Shown here: in pieces, positions 24,481 through 32,940 of the stretch | Layout: the number at the start of each line of letters is the position of its first letter | Numbering within the stretch: the stretch's first letter is position 1 | From: JANQEA01 sp964530075 | Lineage (GTDB): Bacteria > Bipolaricaulota > Bipolaricaulia > UBA7950 > UBA9294 | NCBI GenBank assembly: GCA_964530075.1 | Contig: CAZGXU010000004.1 | Location: forward strand, 1 to 63,176 | Length of the DNA: 63,176 nucleotides | Direction of reading: 5' to 3' | Notes under the pieces: generated by a model | Seen by the model: the letters and a program-made list of their open reading frames with translations, nothing else | What the model was told of the DNA's origin: nothing | Databases searched by the model: none | Position numbers and translations under genes: made by a program

Positions 24481-25376
24481 GGGCCCTCCTTCCGCGCCCG
24501 CAACCTCCGGACCGTCGCCAAGTTTATCCGGTCCGCATCCGGCCGACCATCGATCGCTTTCGGGGTCTCGAGCACGAACGGCAGGTCGCGAAGACGGGGA
24601 TGTCGGACGACCGCGCCGATGCCCTCCGCGCCGATCGAGCCGCGCCCGATGTGGGCGTGGCGATCCCGCCGCGAACCGAGCGGGAACCGCGAGTCGTTGA
24701 GGTGGATCATCTCAAGGCGATCGAGTCCGACGGCGCGATCGAATCGCTCCAGCGTCCGGTCGACCGCCTGCCGCGCCCGCAGATCGTGGCCGGCGGCGAA
24801 CGCGTGGCACGTGTCGAGGCAGACGCCGATCCGCGTCGCATCATCGACCGCGGCAAGGATCGCCGCGAGTTCGTCGAACGAAGAACCGATCGTCGTCCCG
24901 GATCCGGCGGTGTTCTCGAGCAGGAGGCGGAGGCCGCCCGCCTCGGCCCAGGCCGGCGATCCGACGAGTCGGCCGAGCGCGCCGACGATCCGGGCGATCC
25001 CGGCCTCGATGCCGCTCCCGACGTGCGCGCCGAGGTGGGTGACCAATGCATCGGCCCCCAGCAGTCCGGCCCGCCGGACCTCCTCGATCAGCGCTTCGGC
25101 CGAGCGCTCGTGCAGGTCGTCGTCCGGACTGGCCAGGTTGAGCAGGTACATCGTGTGGACGACGAGATAGGCGACGGACGAGGCGGATCGTCGCTCGCGA
25201 AACGCGCCAGCGATCTCGTCGGTGAGCTCCTTCATCCGCCACGCCGACGCGTTGTGCGAGAAGAACTGCAGCGCGGCGTTCCCCAGTTCCTCCGCCTCGT
25301 CGACGGACCGGGGGAAGCCCCTGCCGATCGACAGGTGGCACCCGAGGAGAAACCGATCGTCCTTTTTGGCCGTCAT
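24477..25376 (-). CDS. nfo: Endonuclease IV (AP endonuclease)
   Basis: A zinc TIM-barrel enzyme that cuts DNA at abasic sites. Metal-binding motifs: GCHLSIGRG near residue 12, VVHTMYLLNLASP near 72, ENTAGSGTTIG near 153, GVCLDTCHAFAAGHDL near 183, MIHLNDSRFPLGSRRDRHAHIG near 220 and FVLETPK near 272. At 299 residues it is full length. No clear Shine-Dalgarno; TTGATG-17-GAGAAT ends 8 nt before the ATG. Confidence 0.95.
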   Translation of the reverse strand: MTAKKDDRFLLGCHLSIGRGFPRSVDEAEELGNAALQFFSHNASAWRMKELTDEIAGAFRERRSASSVAYLVVHTMYLLNLASPDDDLHERSAEALIEEVRRAGLLGADALVTHLGAHVGSGIEAGIARIVGALGRLVGSPAWAEAGGLRLLLENTAGSGTTIGSSFDELAAILAAVDDATRIGVCLDTCHAFAAGHDLRARQAVDRTLERFDRAVGLDRLEMIHLNDSRFPLGSRRDRHAHIGRGSIGAEGIGAVVRHPRLRDLPFVLETPKAIDGRPDADRINLATVRRLRARKEGP

Positions 25377-25470
25377 CGGCGGCGATTCTCGGCCCCCCGG
25401 GGCGGATCATCAACCGCGAGGGTTTGCCGGACGCTCGAACGGCGGATACGGTTGGCCCCGGAGGGAGAAG

Positions 25471-26850
25471 ATGGACTACGAAGTCGTCGTCATCGGCGGA
25501 GGACCGGGGGGCTACGTCTGTGCGATTCGCTGCGCCCAACTCGGGCTGCGGACCGCGTTGATCGAGAGGGACGCCCTGGGCGGGACGTGCCTCAACCGGG
25601 GCTGCGTCCCGACGAAGGCGCTCTACTCGGCGACCAAGCTCGTCCGCCAAGCGGCCACGGCGGGCGAAATGGGGATTGCGTTCGGCCCCGCGAAGATCGA
25701 GCTGCCGAGGCTGGCCGCGTGGAAGGACGGCGTCGTCTCCACGTTGGTCGATGGGATCGAGACCCTCCTCGGCAAGAACGGGGTCGCGTTCTTCGGCGCC
25801 GGGGGGTGCCTCGACGGTCCGGGGCGCGTCGCGCTGTCGACCGGCGAGACCCTGTCCGCCGAGCGGATCGTCCTCGCCACCGGGTCGACGCCGATCGAGA
25901 TCCCGGGCTTCTCGTTCGAGGATCCGCTCGTCTGGTCGTCGGACGACGCGCTGGCGCTGAGCGAGATCCCCGAAAGGCTCGCCGTCATCGGCGGCGGCGT
26001 CATCGGGTTGGAGCTCGCCACGATCTACAACCGGCTCGGGAGCTTGGTGACGGTCGTCGAGCTCCTGCCGGAGATCCTGCCGGTCGTCGACCTCGATCGA
26101 CGGACCGTGGCGACGCTGAAGCGCTCGCTCAAGCTGCAGGGGATCGACGTACGCACCGGGACGGCGGCTCAATCGATCGGAACCCATGGCGGCGGCCCGG
26201 AGGTCCGCATCAAGGACGGCGAAGCGATTCCCGTCGATCGGGCCCTCGTCGCCGTCGGGCGCCGACCGAACTCAGCCGGTCTGGGCTTGGAGACCGTCGG
26301 CGTCGAACCGGACCGCCGCGGCTTCTTGCCGGTCGACGGGACGCTGCGGACCTCGGCGGAGGGCGTGTACGCGATTGGGGATCTGGTAGCCGGCCCGATG
26401 CTCGCCCACAAGGCGTCGGCCGAGGGCATCGCGCTCGCCGAGGCGCTCGCCGGGGGGGAGATGCGGTCGATCGACCACGATCGGATCCCGCAGGCGATCT
26501 TCACCGACCCGGAGATCGCTTCGGTCGGGCTCTCCGAGCGAACGGCCGGTGAGCGAGGTTCACTCGTCGGTCGCTTCTCGTATGCCGCGCTCGGCAAGGC
26601 GCTCGGGATGCGCGAGCCGGACGGGTTCTTCCAGGTCGTCGCCGACGGGGACGATCACCGCCTCCTCGGCGTGCAGATCGTCGGAGCCGAGGCGTCCGAC
26701 CTCATCTCGGAGGCAGCGATCGCGGTCCAGAACGGGCTCACGTTGGAGGCGATCGCCGATGCGATCCATCCCCACCCGACGCTCCCGGAGGGGTTGAAGG
26801 AGGCCGCCGAGAACGCGCTGGGAAGGGCGATTCACACCGTCAATCGTTGA
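25471..26850 (+). CDS. lpdA: Dihydrolipoamide dehydrogenase
   Basis: A 459-residue FAD disulfide reductase (E3). FAD motif VVVIGGGPGGYVCAI at residues 5-19, redox-active Cys40/Cys45 in GGTCLNRGCVPTKAL, NAD motif LAVIGGGVIGLELATIY near 171, and the active-site His-Glu in HPHPTLPE near the end. No E1, E2 or glycine cleavage genes are adjacent. GGAGGGAGAAG precedes the ATG. Its last 11 bp overlap the convergent MFS gene. Confidence 0.94.
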   Translation: MDYEVVVIGGGPGGYVCAIRCAQLGLRTALIERDALGGTCLNRGCVPTKALYSATKLVRQAATAGEMGIAFGPAKIELPRLAAWKDGVVSTLVDGIETLLGKNGVAFFGAGGCLDGPGRVALSTGETLSAERIVLATGSTPIEIPGFSFEDPLVWSSDDALALSEIPERLAVIGGGVIGLELATIYNRLGSLVTVVELLPEILPVVDLDRRTVATLKRSLKLQGIDVRTGTAAQSIGTHGGGPEVRIKDGEAIPVDRALVAVGRRPNSAGLGLETVGVEPDRRGFLPVDGTLRTSAEGVYAIGDLVAGPMLAHKASAEGIALAEALAGGEMRSIDHDRIPQAIFTDPEIASVGLSERTAGERGSLVGRFSYAALGKALGMREPDGFFQVVADGDDHRLLGVQIVGAEASDLISEAAIAVQNGLTLEAIADAIHPHPTLPEGLKEAAENALGRAIHTVNR

Positions 26851-28150
26851 CGATGCCGTAGCTCGGGCTCGCCGCGGCTTCCGCCGCCGGGAGTTCATCC
26901 GCTGACCGACCGTCGACCGCCGCCTTCTGATCCTCGATGTGGACCAACGGACGGACGAAGAAGCCGGCCACCCCGACGGCGGCGCAGATGACGCCGGCCA
27001 GGAAGAACCAGAACGGCACGCCCATGACGTCCCCCACGGGGCCGGCGATCGCCAATCCGATCGGCGTGGTCAGCGAGAACAGGCTTCCGAGCAGTCCGAA
27101 CACCCGTCCCTGCATCTCGGCCGGTACTGCCGCCTGCAGCAGCGCCGAGATCGGGCCATCGGTCATCGAGATCATCGCTCCGACCACGAAGACGCTGACC
27201 AGCCCCAACCACAGCATGTTCGCCGGCGTCAGGCCGAGCACGATGCACGCTGCGCCGATCCCGCCGAGTCCCATCAGGATCGTGAACACCTTCCTTCGAA
27301 AGCCGCCCCAGACGCTGAGCAACAGGCCACCGGCGAAGACCCCGCCACCGGCGATCGCGTCGAACAGGCTCAGCTCGGCGGCCCCACCGCCGAAATGATC
27401 GTAGACCAACAGCGGCGACAGTGAAAACGCCGGCATCAGCGCGATCTTCAGCACCGACGCTCCGATGAGCAGTGCGATCAGCCCCGGCCATCCGAGGACA
27501 AATCGAAGCCCGTCGCGGGTATTGGCAAAGAACGACCGAGCCTTGATCGCGGCGACGTGTTCCCGAGCCGGTTGCGGGATGAACAGAAACAACAGCGGCG
27601 CCACGGCGAACGCCGCCGTGCCCACGTCGACCAGCATCACGCCGTGCAGCGGCATCAGTGACATCAGGAGCGCCCCGAGCGGGGCCCCGATGATGCTGAG
27701 CAGCCCGTGGATCGTCTGGTTCAACCCGCCGATTCGCGTGTAGTTCCTCTCGGGGACCATCAACGTCGTCGACGCCGCCATCGCCGGCCAGTGGAACGTC
27801 TCGCCGAGCGACCGCGCCAGCATCACGATGTAGACATCCCAAACCTGCATCGACCCGATCCAGAACATGTACGCGAGCCACAGCGAGACGAGCGCGATGA
27901 ACGAGTCGGCGACGATCATCACGACGCGCCGGTTCCAGCGATCGATCAATGCGCCGACGAACGGCCCGAGGAGGATGTTGGGCAGCAGGGCGACCAGGGA
28001 CGCCGAGGCGAGGACCGTCGCCGAGCCGGTCGTGGTGGTCAGCCACCACACCAACGCGAACTGGGCCGCGCGACTGCCGACCAATGACAGTTGTTGCCCC
28101 GTCCAAACCGTGAAGAAGCGGGCCTTCCAGCGCCCGTCTACGGTTCCCAT
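26840..28150 (-). CDS. MFS transporter (drug/siderophore exporter type)
   Basis: A 436-residue protein with about 12 hydrophobic segments and the MFS_3 (EntS-like) pattern: WTGQQLSLVGSRAAQFALVWWL at the start and a motif-A-like GPFVGALIDRWNRRVVMIVAD near residues 63-83, repeated weakly at LLSVWGGFRRKVFT. Probably exports a small compound in exchange for protons; the substrate is unknown. GGGGAGGCTGGT precedes the ATG. The C-terminal 35 residues are soluble. Confidence 0.88.
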   Translation of the reverse strand: MGTVDGRWKARFFTVWTGQQLSLVGSRAAQFALVWWLTTTTGSATVLASASLVALLPNILLGPFVGALIDRWNRRVVMIVADSFIALVSLWLAYMFWIGSMQVWDVYIVMLARSLGETFHWPAMAASTTLMVPERNYTRIGGLNQTIHGLLSIIGAPLGALLMSLMPLHGVMLVDVGTAAFAVAPLLFLFIPQPAREHVAAIKARSFFANTRDGLRFVLGWPGLIALLIGASVLKIALMPAFSLSPLLVYDHFGGGAAELSLFDAIAGGGVFAGGLLLSVWGGFRRKVFTILMGLGGIGAACIVLGLTPANMLWLGLVSVFVVGAMISMTDGPISALLQAAVPAEMQGRVFGLLGSLFSLTTPIGLAIAGPVGDVMGVPFWFFLAGVICAAVGVAGFFVRPLVHIEDQKAAVDGRSADELPAAEAAASPSYGIVND

Positions 28151-28211
28151 ACCAGCCTCCCCATTCCGACGGTTCGAACGGTGAGTGCACGATTCACGAC
28201 CCTCGGTTCAC

Positions 28212-28228
28212 GGCGGGGCGCTCCCGCC
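28212..28228. repeat. Hairpin at contig end
   Basis: GGCGGG, loop GCGCT, CCCGCC, next to TTCACG-like direct repeats, just 5 bp before the 100-N gap. Such structure probably stopped the assembler. Confidence 0.45.
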
Positions 28229-28233
28229 GAGCC

Positions 28234-28333
28234 NNNNNNNNNNNNNNNNNNNNNNNNNNNNNNNNNNNNNNNNNNNNNNNNNNNNNNNNNNNNNNNNNNN
28301 NNNNNNNNNNNNNNNNNNNNNNNNNNNNNNNNN
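28234..28333. other. 100-N scaffold gap
   Basis: Exactly 100 Ns, the conventional length for a gap of unknown size. The rest of the second bactofilin gene lies in it. Confidence 0.95.
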
Positions 28334-28642
28334 CCGAGCCTCCAAACGCCCCCGCACGTTGAGCGCGCCGAGCGCACGCACGCGCCCTGCGGTCAGGCCG
28401 TCGCCCAACGATGCGGACCCAACCACGGAGAGACTCCCGATCTCGGAGAATCCCTGCAGCTCGCCGGACCCGAACGAACGGAGCCGCTCGGCTCGGACGT
28501 CGCCGGTGATCGTTCCGGAACCGAGGATCAGGATCTTGGTGTAGTCACCGCCGCTCAGCTCTCCGGCTCCCCGGACCGTCGCCGAAGGCTTCTTCTCGGA
28601 AAGCGCCCGATTCTCCTCCCGATCGAATACGGTCGGCCTCAT
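28334..28642 (-). CDS. Bactofilin-like protein (YhbF/BacF type), cut by the gap
   Basis: The first 103 residues are present. After a short leader (MRPTVFDREENRALSEKK) come beta-helix turns every 10-12 residues: GAGELSGGDYTKILILGSGT, ITGDVRAERLRSFGSG, ELQGFSEIGSLSVVGSA and LTAGRVRALGALNVRGRLEA. This is the bactofilin repeat pattern. The ATG overlaps the stop of the first bactofilin gene (ATGA). The 3' end is lost in the 100-N gap; the sequence beyond it shows no continuation. Confidence 0.82.
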
Positions 28643-29376
28643 GTCTTCTTCCGCTCCTTGACTTCCGCGTCGTCGTGGACCTTGAGCGTCTCGGTGTACT
28701 CGACGGTCCCGATGCGACAGCCGGGGCCGATCTCGACCCGCGTACCGCGGACGACGTCGGCGATCGTGTTCTCGAGGTGGATGTCGTCTCCTTCGATCTG
28801 CGTCGTCCGAAGCTCGGCCGTCCCTCCGCCGGTCAGCATCTTCGCCAGGCCGGAGAGCAGGGTCGCGCCGAATGAATCCGGGCGCTCGACGTGGATCCTC
28901 TCCCCGCCGATCTCCCGCGCCACGCACCGACCCGCGAGGCGGATCTCCACCTTGTCGGCCGACAGGAGGCCCTCGATGTCGAACCCCCCGCTTGCCTTGA
29001 AGATGTCGGCCTCGACGTCGCCTCCGACGCGGAAGCTCCCGCTGTTCTTGAAGTACTCGGCGGCAACGTCCCCCTCGGCGTGGAAGCTCCCCGAGGACTT
29101 GAGCTCCTTCGCGTCGACCGGCCCTTCGATCTTGGCCGATCCGCTGACGCGCATCTCGTCCACCCTGACCGCTCCGCCGAACTTCCCGCTGCCCGAAACC
29201 GTGATCTGTCCGGCCTCGGTCCGTCCCGACACCCGGCACGATCCGGAGATCCTCAGCTCCTCGGCGACGAGATCGCCGTCGATTCTGCCCGATCCGGAGA
29301 TCCCGACCCGGGTGTACTCGCCGCCGCCGAGGCGGCCGGACCCGGATATGCTCACTGATCGTCGTTCGTCGCTCAT
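28639..29376 (-). CDS. Bactofilin-like polymer-forming protein (YhbE/BacE type)
   Basis: A 245-residue right-handed beta-helix protein. Repeats of the form SGSGRLGGGEYTRVGISGSG, IDGDLVAEELRISGSC and VSGRTEAGQITVSGSG run from residue 7 to about 140. A different C-terminal segment follows (AGRCVAREIGGERIHVERP, LLSGLAKMLTGGGTAEL). In Bacillus the yhbDEF genes have the same order, and the two bactofilins there are linked to motility (established knowledge). Overlaps its upstream neighbour by ATGA. Confidence 0.85.
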   Translation of the reverse strand: MSDERRSVSISGSGRLGGGEYTRVGISGSGRIDGDLVAEELRISGSCRVSGRTEAGQITVSGSGKFGGAVRVDEMRVSGSAKIEGPVDAKELKSSGSFHAEGDVAAEYFKNSGSFRVGGDVEADIFKASGGFDIEGLLSADKVEIRLAGRCVAREIGGERIHVERPDSFGATLLSGLAKMLTGGGTAELRTTQIEGDDIHLENTIADVVRGTRVEIGPGCRIGTVEYTETLKVHDDAEVKERKKT

Positions 29377-30110
29377 GGTTCCACCTCGTCTTCTTCAGGC
29401 TCCGCCTGGCGGGCCTGTTCGTCGTTCGTCTTCGCCGCCGGCCGCTCCTCGGTCGAGGCGAGGTCGAGCTTGATCCGCTGCAACACGGTCGGCAGGTCAA
29501 CCGTTGTCACCACCTCGATCTCCGGATCGAAGACCGCGCCTTCCTCCGTCAGCGCCACGAGGCTGATCTGCGCCGAGATCCCCCCGGACGCCACGCGTTT
29601 CCGAAGCAGGTAGAGCTGAATCCCGTTCTCCGAGACCCGGTCAAGCAACGCCTTGCCTTTCTCCTGTTCGAGGGTCCTCCGAACAAGATCGATCTCCTCG
29701 TCGCGCGCGCTTCGCCGCAGCCGGCTGAGCACCCCAAGCTCGAACGCTTGCCAGATCGAGACGGCCTCGTCCGATACCTCGCCGACGCAGCAGGTCCGCA
29801 GCAGGTCGTCGTCGAGCCATCCGACCCGTTCGAGCTTCGCCAGAGCCACCCTCAGCTTGGCGTTGACGCGCGTCGTGATCAGCTCGGCGAGATCGTCGAG
29901 CGGATGCTCGTCCTTCATCTCCTTGATCCGCGCAATCCGTTCGAGGATCTTGTCCCGAGGGAAGAACGTCTCCTGTCCGGTGAACGTCGACCGGCGGATG
30001 AACCAGACCTCCGGGATGAGCCCCTTCCGCTTCCACCGGTAGAGCTGGCCGTAGGAGATCCCCATCTTCGCGAGGACCTCCTTCTTCGAGATCAGTCGTT
30101 CCTCATCCAT
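29373..30110 (-). CDS. YhbD-like (DUF4004) MerR-type DNA-binding protein
   Basis: A 245-residue protein. Residues 5-35 form a MerR-like winged helix (LISKKEVLAKMGISYGQLYR-WKRKGLIPEVWF), followed by GQETFFPRDKILERIARIKEMK. The middle is helical, and the C-terminal 35 residues are acidic and probably disordered. It matches the YhbD/DUF4004 layout and precedes two bactofilins as in Bacillus yhbDEF. It may be the operon's own regulator (inference). GGAGTGTGCC precedes the ATG. Confidence 0.85.
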   Translation of the reverse strand: MDEERLISKKEVLAKMGISYGQLYRWKRKGLIPEVWFIRRSTFTGQETFFPRDKILERIARIKEMKDEHPLDDLAELITTRVNAKLRVALAKLERVGWLDDDLLRTCCVGEVSDEAVSIWQAFELGVLSRLRRSARDEEIDLVRRTLEQEKGKALLDRVSENGIQLYLLRKRVASGGISAQISLVALTEEGAVFDPEIEVVTTVDLPTVLQRIKLDLASTEERPAAKTNDEQARQAEPEEDEVEP

Positions 30111-30126
30111 GGCACACTCCAGTGAA

Positions 30127-30306
30127 TCAACACATTGTTTTGCTTGCTCGCGCCACGCGGATGCGCTCCGTCTCGCACGGGCCGACGCGCGGCCTCCACC
30201 GGCCGCGTGCGCGGCGATTGATTTCGGCCACGATGCGGCTCTTTTTGAGCAATTCATCATATCGCATCCACATCTGTTTCTCGACCTCGTAGACCGTCGG
30301 TCCCAT
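30127..30306 (-). CDS. Small basic protein leading the yhbD-bactofilin operon, 59 aa
   Basis: The ORF begins MGPTVYEVEKQMWMRYDELL, continues with KKSRIVAEINRRARGRW and ends with a basic, Cys-containing tail. The ATG at 30306 has an excellent site (GGGAGGTGG) upstream, and the strong promoter at 30333-30361 drives it. The stop lies 16 bp before yhbD, so it is the first gene of that operon. No family recognised; a conserved helical YE-EKQMWMRYDELLKKSR region suggests a real protein. Confidence 0.65.
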   Translation of the reverse strand: MGPTVYEVEKQMWMRYDELLKKSRIVAEINRRARGRWRPRVGPCETERIRVARASKTMC

Positions 30307-30332
30307 CGAACCACCTCCCGAATCGAAGTCGC

Positions 30333-30361
30333 AGTATAACATCACACTGTTACGATGTCAA
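30333..30361 (-). promoter_or_regulatory. Promoter of the bactofilin operon with spacer dyad
   Basis: Minus strand TTGACA, 17-bp spacer, TATACT, an almost perfect promoter. The spacer holds the inverted repeat TAACA-GTGTGA-TGTTA, well placed for a repressor or MerR-type regulator, perhaps the YhbD-like protein. Confidence 0.8.
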
Positions 30362-30475
30362 GAGGGCAACCCCGCGACGACGGTCTCTTGCCGTTCGCCG
30401 CGCTGACCTCGATAATCCCACCGGAAGCGAGCTTCGAAGTGGACTTCCGGCGCACGGGCGAAAGGGACGGTATCG

Positions 30476-31018
30476 ATGCTGGTGGTTTGGATTCTGCGGC
30501 TCGTCCTGCTCGCGGTCTTCGTCCCGTTGCTGATCCCGTTTCGCGGGCTGGCCGCCGCGTTCGTGTTCTCGCCGCTTCCGATCGCCCTGCTGCTGTTGGC
30601 GCTCGCACTGCTGGCGTTGGCCGTCGTTCTCGGGCTGATTCTCGGCGTCCTCGGGACACTCGTCGACGCCCTCATCGTCCTGATGCTGATCGGGATCGCC
30701 TGGAAGTGGCCGCGTGGGATCGACGCGCCCCCGCCGGCGAAGATCCGGCTTGCCTACCGGGGCCTGCGAAACGCGCTCCGCCGACAGCTCCGATACAGCT
30801 CCGCGACCGACTTCGCCCTCTGCCTTTCGGTCGTGATCATCGCGATCGTCCTCAGCCTGTCGTCGGGATTCCTCCACTTCCTCCTCACCGTCGGCGTCGT
30901 CCTCCTCATCGTCGGTGTCGTCTGGAAGTGGCCGCGAAGCCCGCATCTACCCCTGCTGCGGAAATTGCGCCTCGCCCTTCGCGCCTTGTGGGACGATCTC
31001 CGATCGCGGTTTCGCTGA
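30476..31018 (+). CDS. Integral membrane protein with internal duplication, 180 aa
   Basis: Two hydrophobic blocks (residues 1-72 and 112-146). Each ends in the same motif: IGIAWKWPRG followed by a basic helix (KIRLAYRGLRNALRRQLR), and VGVVWKWPRS followed by KLRLALRALWDDLRSRFR. The protein thus looks like two tandem copies of a membrane hairpin plus an amphipathic tail. No known family. Divergent from the bactofilin operon. AAAGGGACGG precedes the ATG. Confidence 0.72.
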   Translation: MLVVWILRLVLLAVFVPLLIPFRGLAAAFVFSPLPIALLLLALALLALAVVLGLILGVLGTLVDALIVLMLIGIAWKWPRGIDAPPPAKIRLAYRGLRNALRRQLRYSSATDFALCLSVVIIAIVLSLSSGFLHFLLTVGVVLLIVGVVWKWPRSPHLPLLRKLRLALRALWDDLRSRFR

Positions 31019-31057
31019 GCCGCCTTTGCTCATCAGACGTACGTCACGTCACCAGAC

Positions 31058-31157
31058 CGGAGTTTGACGCGTGCGTCAAACTCCGAGGGCGTAGAGTTGC
31101 GGAGCAACTCGAAGACCCCAAACTCCGGGACGTTCAGCCCGCTCGGGCGGCTCAACG
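31058..31157. repeat. Cluster of three hairpins with alternative pairing
   Basis: Hairpin 1: CGGAGTTTGACGC and its complement (31058-31085, 13 bp, 2-nt gap). Hairpin 2: GAGTTGC-GGA-GCAACTC (31094-31110). Hairpin 3: CGTTCAGCC paired with GGCTCAACG (31131-31157, one mismatch), which contains the pckA stop codon. A second AAACTCC (31120-31126) can replace the right arm of hairpin 1. It lies between two convergent genes, so it may be a two-way terminator or a structured RNA. Confidence 0.6.
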
Positions 31158-32795
31158 CCCAGGACACTGCGCGACGACCGACGGATCGATCCCCTTGTCC
31201 CCGTACGCCGCGTCGAAGTGGGCGGAGAATTCGCCGGCCAGCCTCTTCGCGCGGGCGTCGTACGCCGCGCCGTCTTTCCACGTGTTGCGCGGGTTGAGAA
31301 TCTCCGACGGCACTTCCGGGCACGAGCGCGGGACCGAGACGTGGAAGAGCTCGTCCTCGTCGTACGCCGCGGAGCGCAGCCGCCCCGACAGGGCGGCGTG
31401 GACCATCGTCCGGGTCAGCGTGATGTCCATCCGGCCCGCCGTCCCGTACGGTCCGCCGCTCCATCCGGTATTGACGAGGTAGACGTCGGTCCCGTGCGCG
31501 TCGAGCCTCTCGCCGAGCATCCGCGCATAAACGTCGGGGTTGCGCGGCATGAACGGCTCGCCGAAGAACCGGGAGAAGGTCGTCTTCGGCTCGAGGACGC
31601 CGGTCTCGGTCCCGGCCAGCTTGCTCGTGTAGCCCATCAAGAACCAGAGCATCGCCCGCTCTTTCGTCAGGCGAGCGATCGGAGGAAGGACCCCGTTCGC
31701 GTCGGCGGTGAGGAAGAGGATCGTCCGGGGATGCCCGCCGGTCGACGATGGCTTCACGTTCGAGAGGAACCGGAGCGGATACGAACCGCGGGTGTTCGGC
31801 GTGAAGCGGTCGTCGGCCAGGTCGAACGTGCCGTCCGGACGCATCACCGCGTTCTCGACGATCGCACCGTGCCTCTCGAAGGCGGCCTGATGCAGGACCG
31901 CACGATGGATCTCCGGTTCCTTCTCAGGATCGAGACCGATCAGCTTCGCGTAGCAGCCGTTCTCGAAGTTCGCGATCCCGCGATCGCTCCATCCGTGCTC
32001 GTCGTCGCCGAGCAGCGCGCGACGCGGGTCGGCGGAGAGCGTCGTCTTCCCCGTGCCGGACAGGCCGAGCAGGAGCGCGATGTCGCCGTCCGGCCCTTCG
32101 TTCGCCGAGCAGTGAAGCGGAAGGATCCCTTCGGCGGGCAACAGGTAGTTCGCGACGGTGAAGATCAGCTTCTTCACCGAGCCGCCGTAGGCCGAGCCGT
32201 AGACGACCCCGATCCGTCGATCGAAATCCATCCCGATGACCATCGTCGATGTCCCGCCGATCCGCGGATCGATCCGCAGCCGCCCTTCGTACCGCCGGGG
32301 ATCGAGCTTGTCGTACGGGAGAGCCAGCAACCGGAACGGGCGATCTGCGAAGACGCTCCCTTCGAGCCCATCGGGAACGGGGCGGAACATGTTGTCGGCG
32401 AACAGGGCCGTCAACGCGCGGTCGGTGACGATCTTGACCGGAAGGGCGTACGACGGATCCGCACCGACCGCCCGGTCGAGCGCGTAGATGCGATCCTTGT
32501 CGGCGAGCGCCGCGAACGCGTCCTCGACGATCCGATCGAAGGTCTCCTCGTCGATCGGCAGGTTGTTCGGCGAATCCCAGTCGATCGTCGCCCGGCTCGC
32601 GGCGCGCCGAACGATGACCGTGTCCGCCGGGCTCCGTCCGGTCGATTCCGGCGGGGTCCATGTCGCCAGGGCGCCGGACGCGCTCACCTTCGCCTCGTCG
32701 CGATCGACCGCGGCGCGGATCAGCTCCTCCCGACACGGGTCCGCGACGACCCGCGCCCGCGCCAGAAATCCCTCCAGATTGCGTTCGAAGTCCAT
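31152..32795 (-). CDS. pckA: Phosphoenolpyruvate carboxykinase (ATP)
   Basis: Interconverts oxaloacetate plus ATP with PEP plus CO2: gluconeogenesis, or anaplerosis in fermenters. At 547 residues it is slightly longer than usual. Key blocks: RRIGVVYGSAYGGSVKK near residue 192, the kinase P-loop GLSGTGKTTLSADPRR near 243, the metal site DDEHGWSD, FENGCYAKLIGLDPEKEPEI, and the adenine-binding RMDITLTRTMV near the end. GGGTGATGCGG precedes the ATG. TTCGGA-16-TATGAT about 60 nt upstream may be its promoter. Confidence 0.95.
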   Translation of the reverse strand: MDFERNLEGFLARARVVADPCREELIRAAVDRDEAKVSASGALATWTPPESTGRSPADTVIVRRAASRATIDWDSPNNLPIDEETFDRIVEDAFAALADKDRIYALDRAVGADPSYALPVKIVTDRALTALFADNMFRPVPDGLEGSVFADRPFRLLALPYDKLDPRRYEGRLRIDPRIGGTSTMVIGMDFDRRIGVVYGSAYGGSVKKLIFTVANYLLPAEGILPLHCSANEGPDGDIALLLGLSGTGKTTLSADPRRALLGDDEHGWSDRGIANFENGCYAKLIGLDPEKEPEIHRAVLHQAAFERHGAIVENAVMRPDGTFDLADDRFTPNTRGSYPLRFLSNVKPSSTGGHPRTILFLTADANGVLPPIARLTKERAMLWFLMGYTSKLAGTETGVLEPKTTFSRFFGEPFMPRNPDVYARMLGERLDAHGTDVYLVNTGWSGGPYGTAGRMDITLTRTMVHAALSGRLRSAAYDEDELFHVSVPRSCPEVPSEILNPRNTWKDGAAYDARAKRLAGEFSAHFDAAYGDKGIDPSVVAQCPGR

Positions 32796-32940
32796 CCCGC
32801 ATCACCCGTCGCCGCGACGGGCCAGAGCCGTCCGCGGTCGACGGATCATATCCAACCGACGCTGGGTCCGAAAGGAGAACCGACGGTTGCGCTCTGGGCC
32901 GCGGCGGCTCACCGAGCCTCCGCTCCGGCGGGGATCGAGG

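Noticed and set aside
28227..28340. Closing the 100-N gap by the shared CCGAGCC on both sides
   Set aside because: Only 7 bp match, and the joined frame would stop the second bactofilin after about 15 more residues, too short for the family; a true gap is more likely.
30333..30361. Classical MerR operator with a 19-bp spacer
   Set aside because: The spacer is 17 bp, so the dyad is kept as a possible operator but not called a MerR-type distorted promoter.
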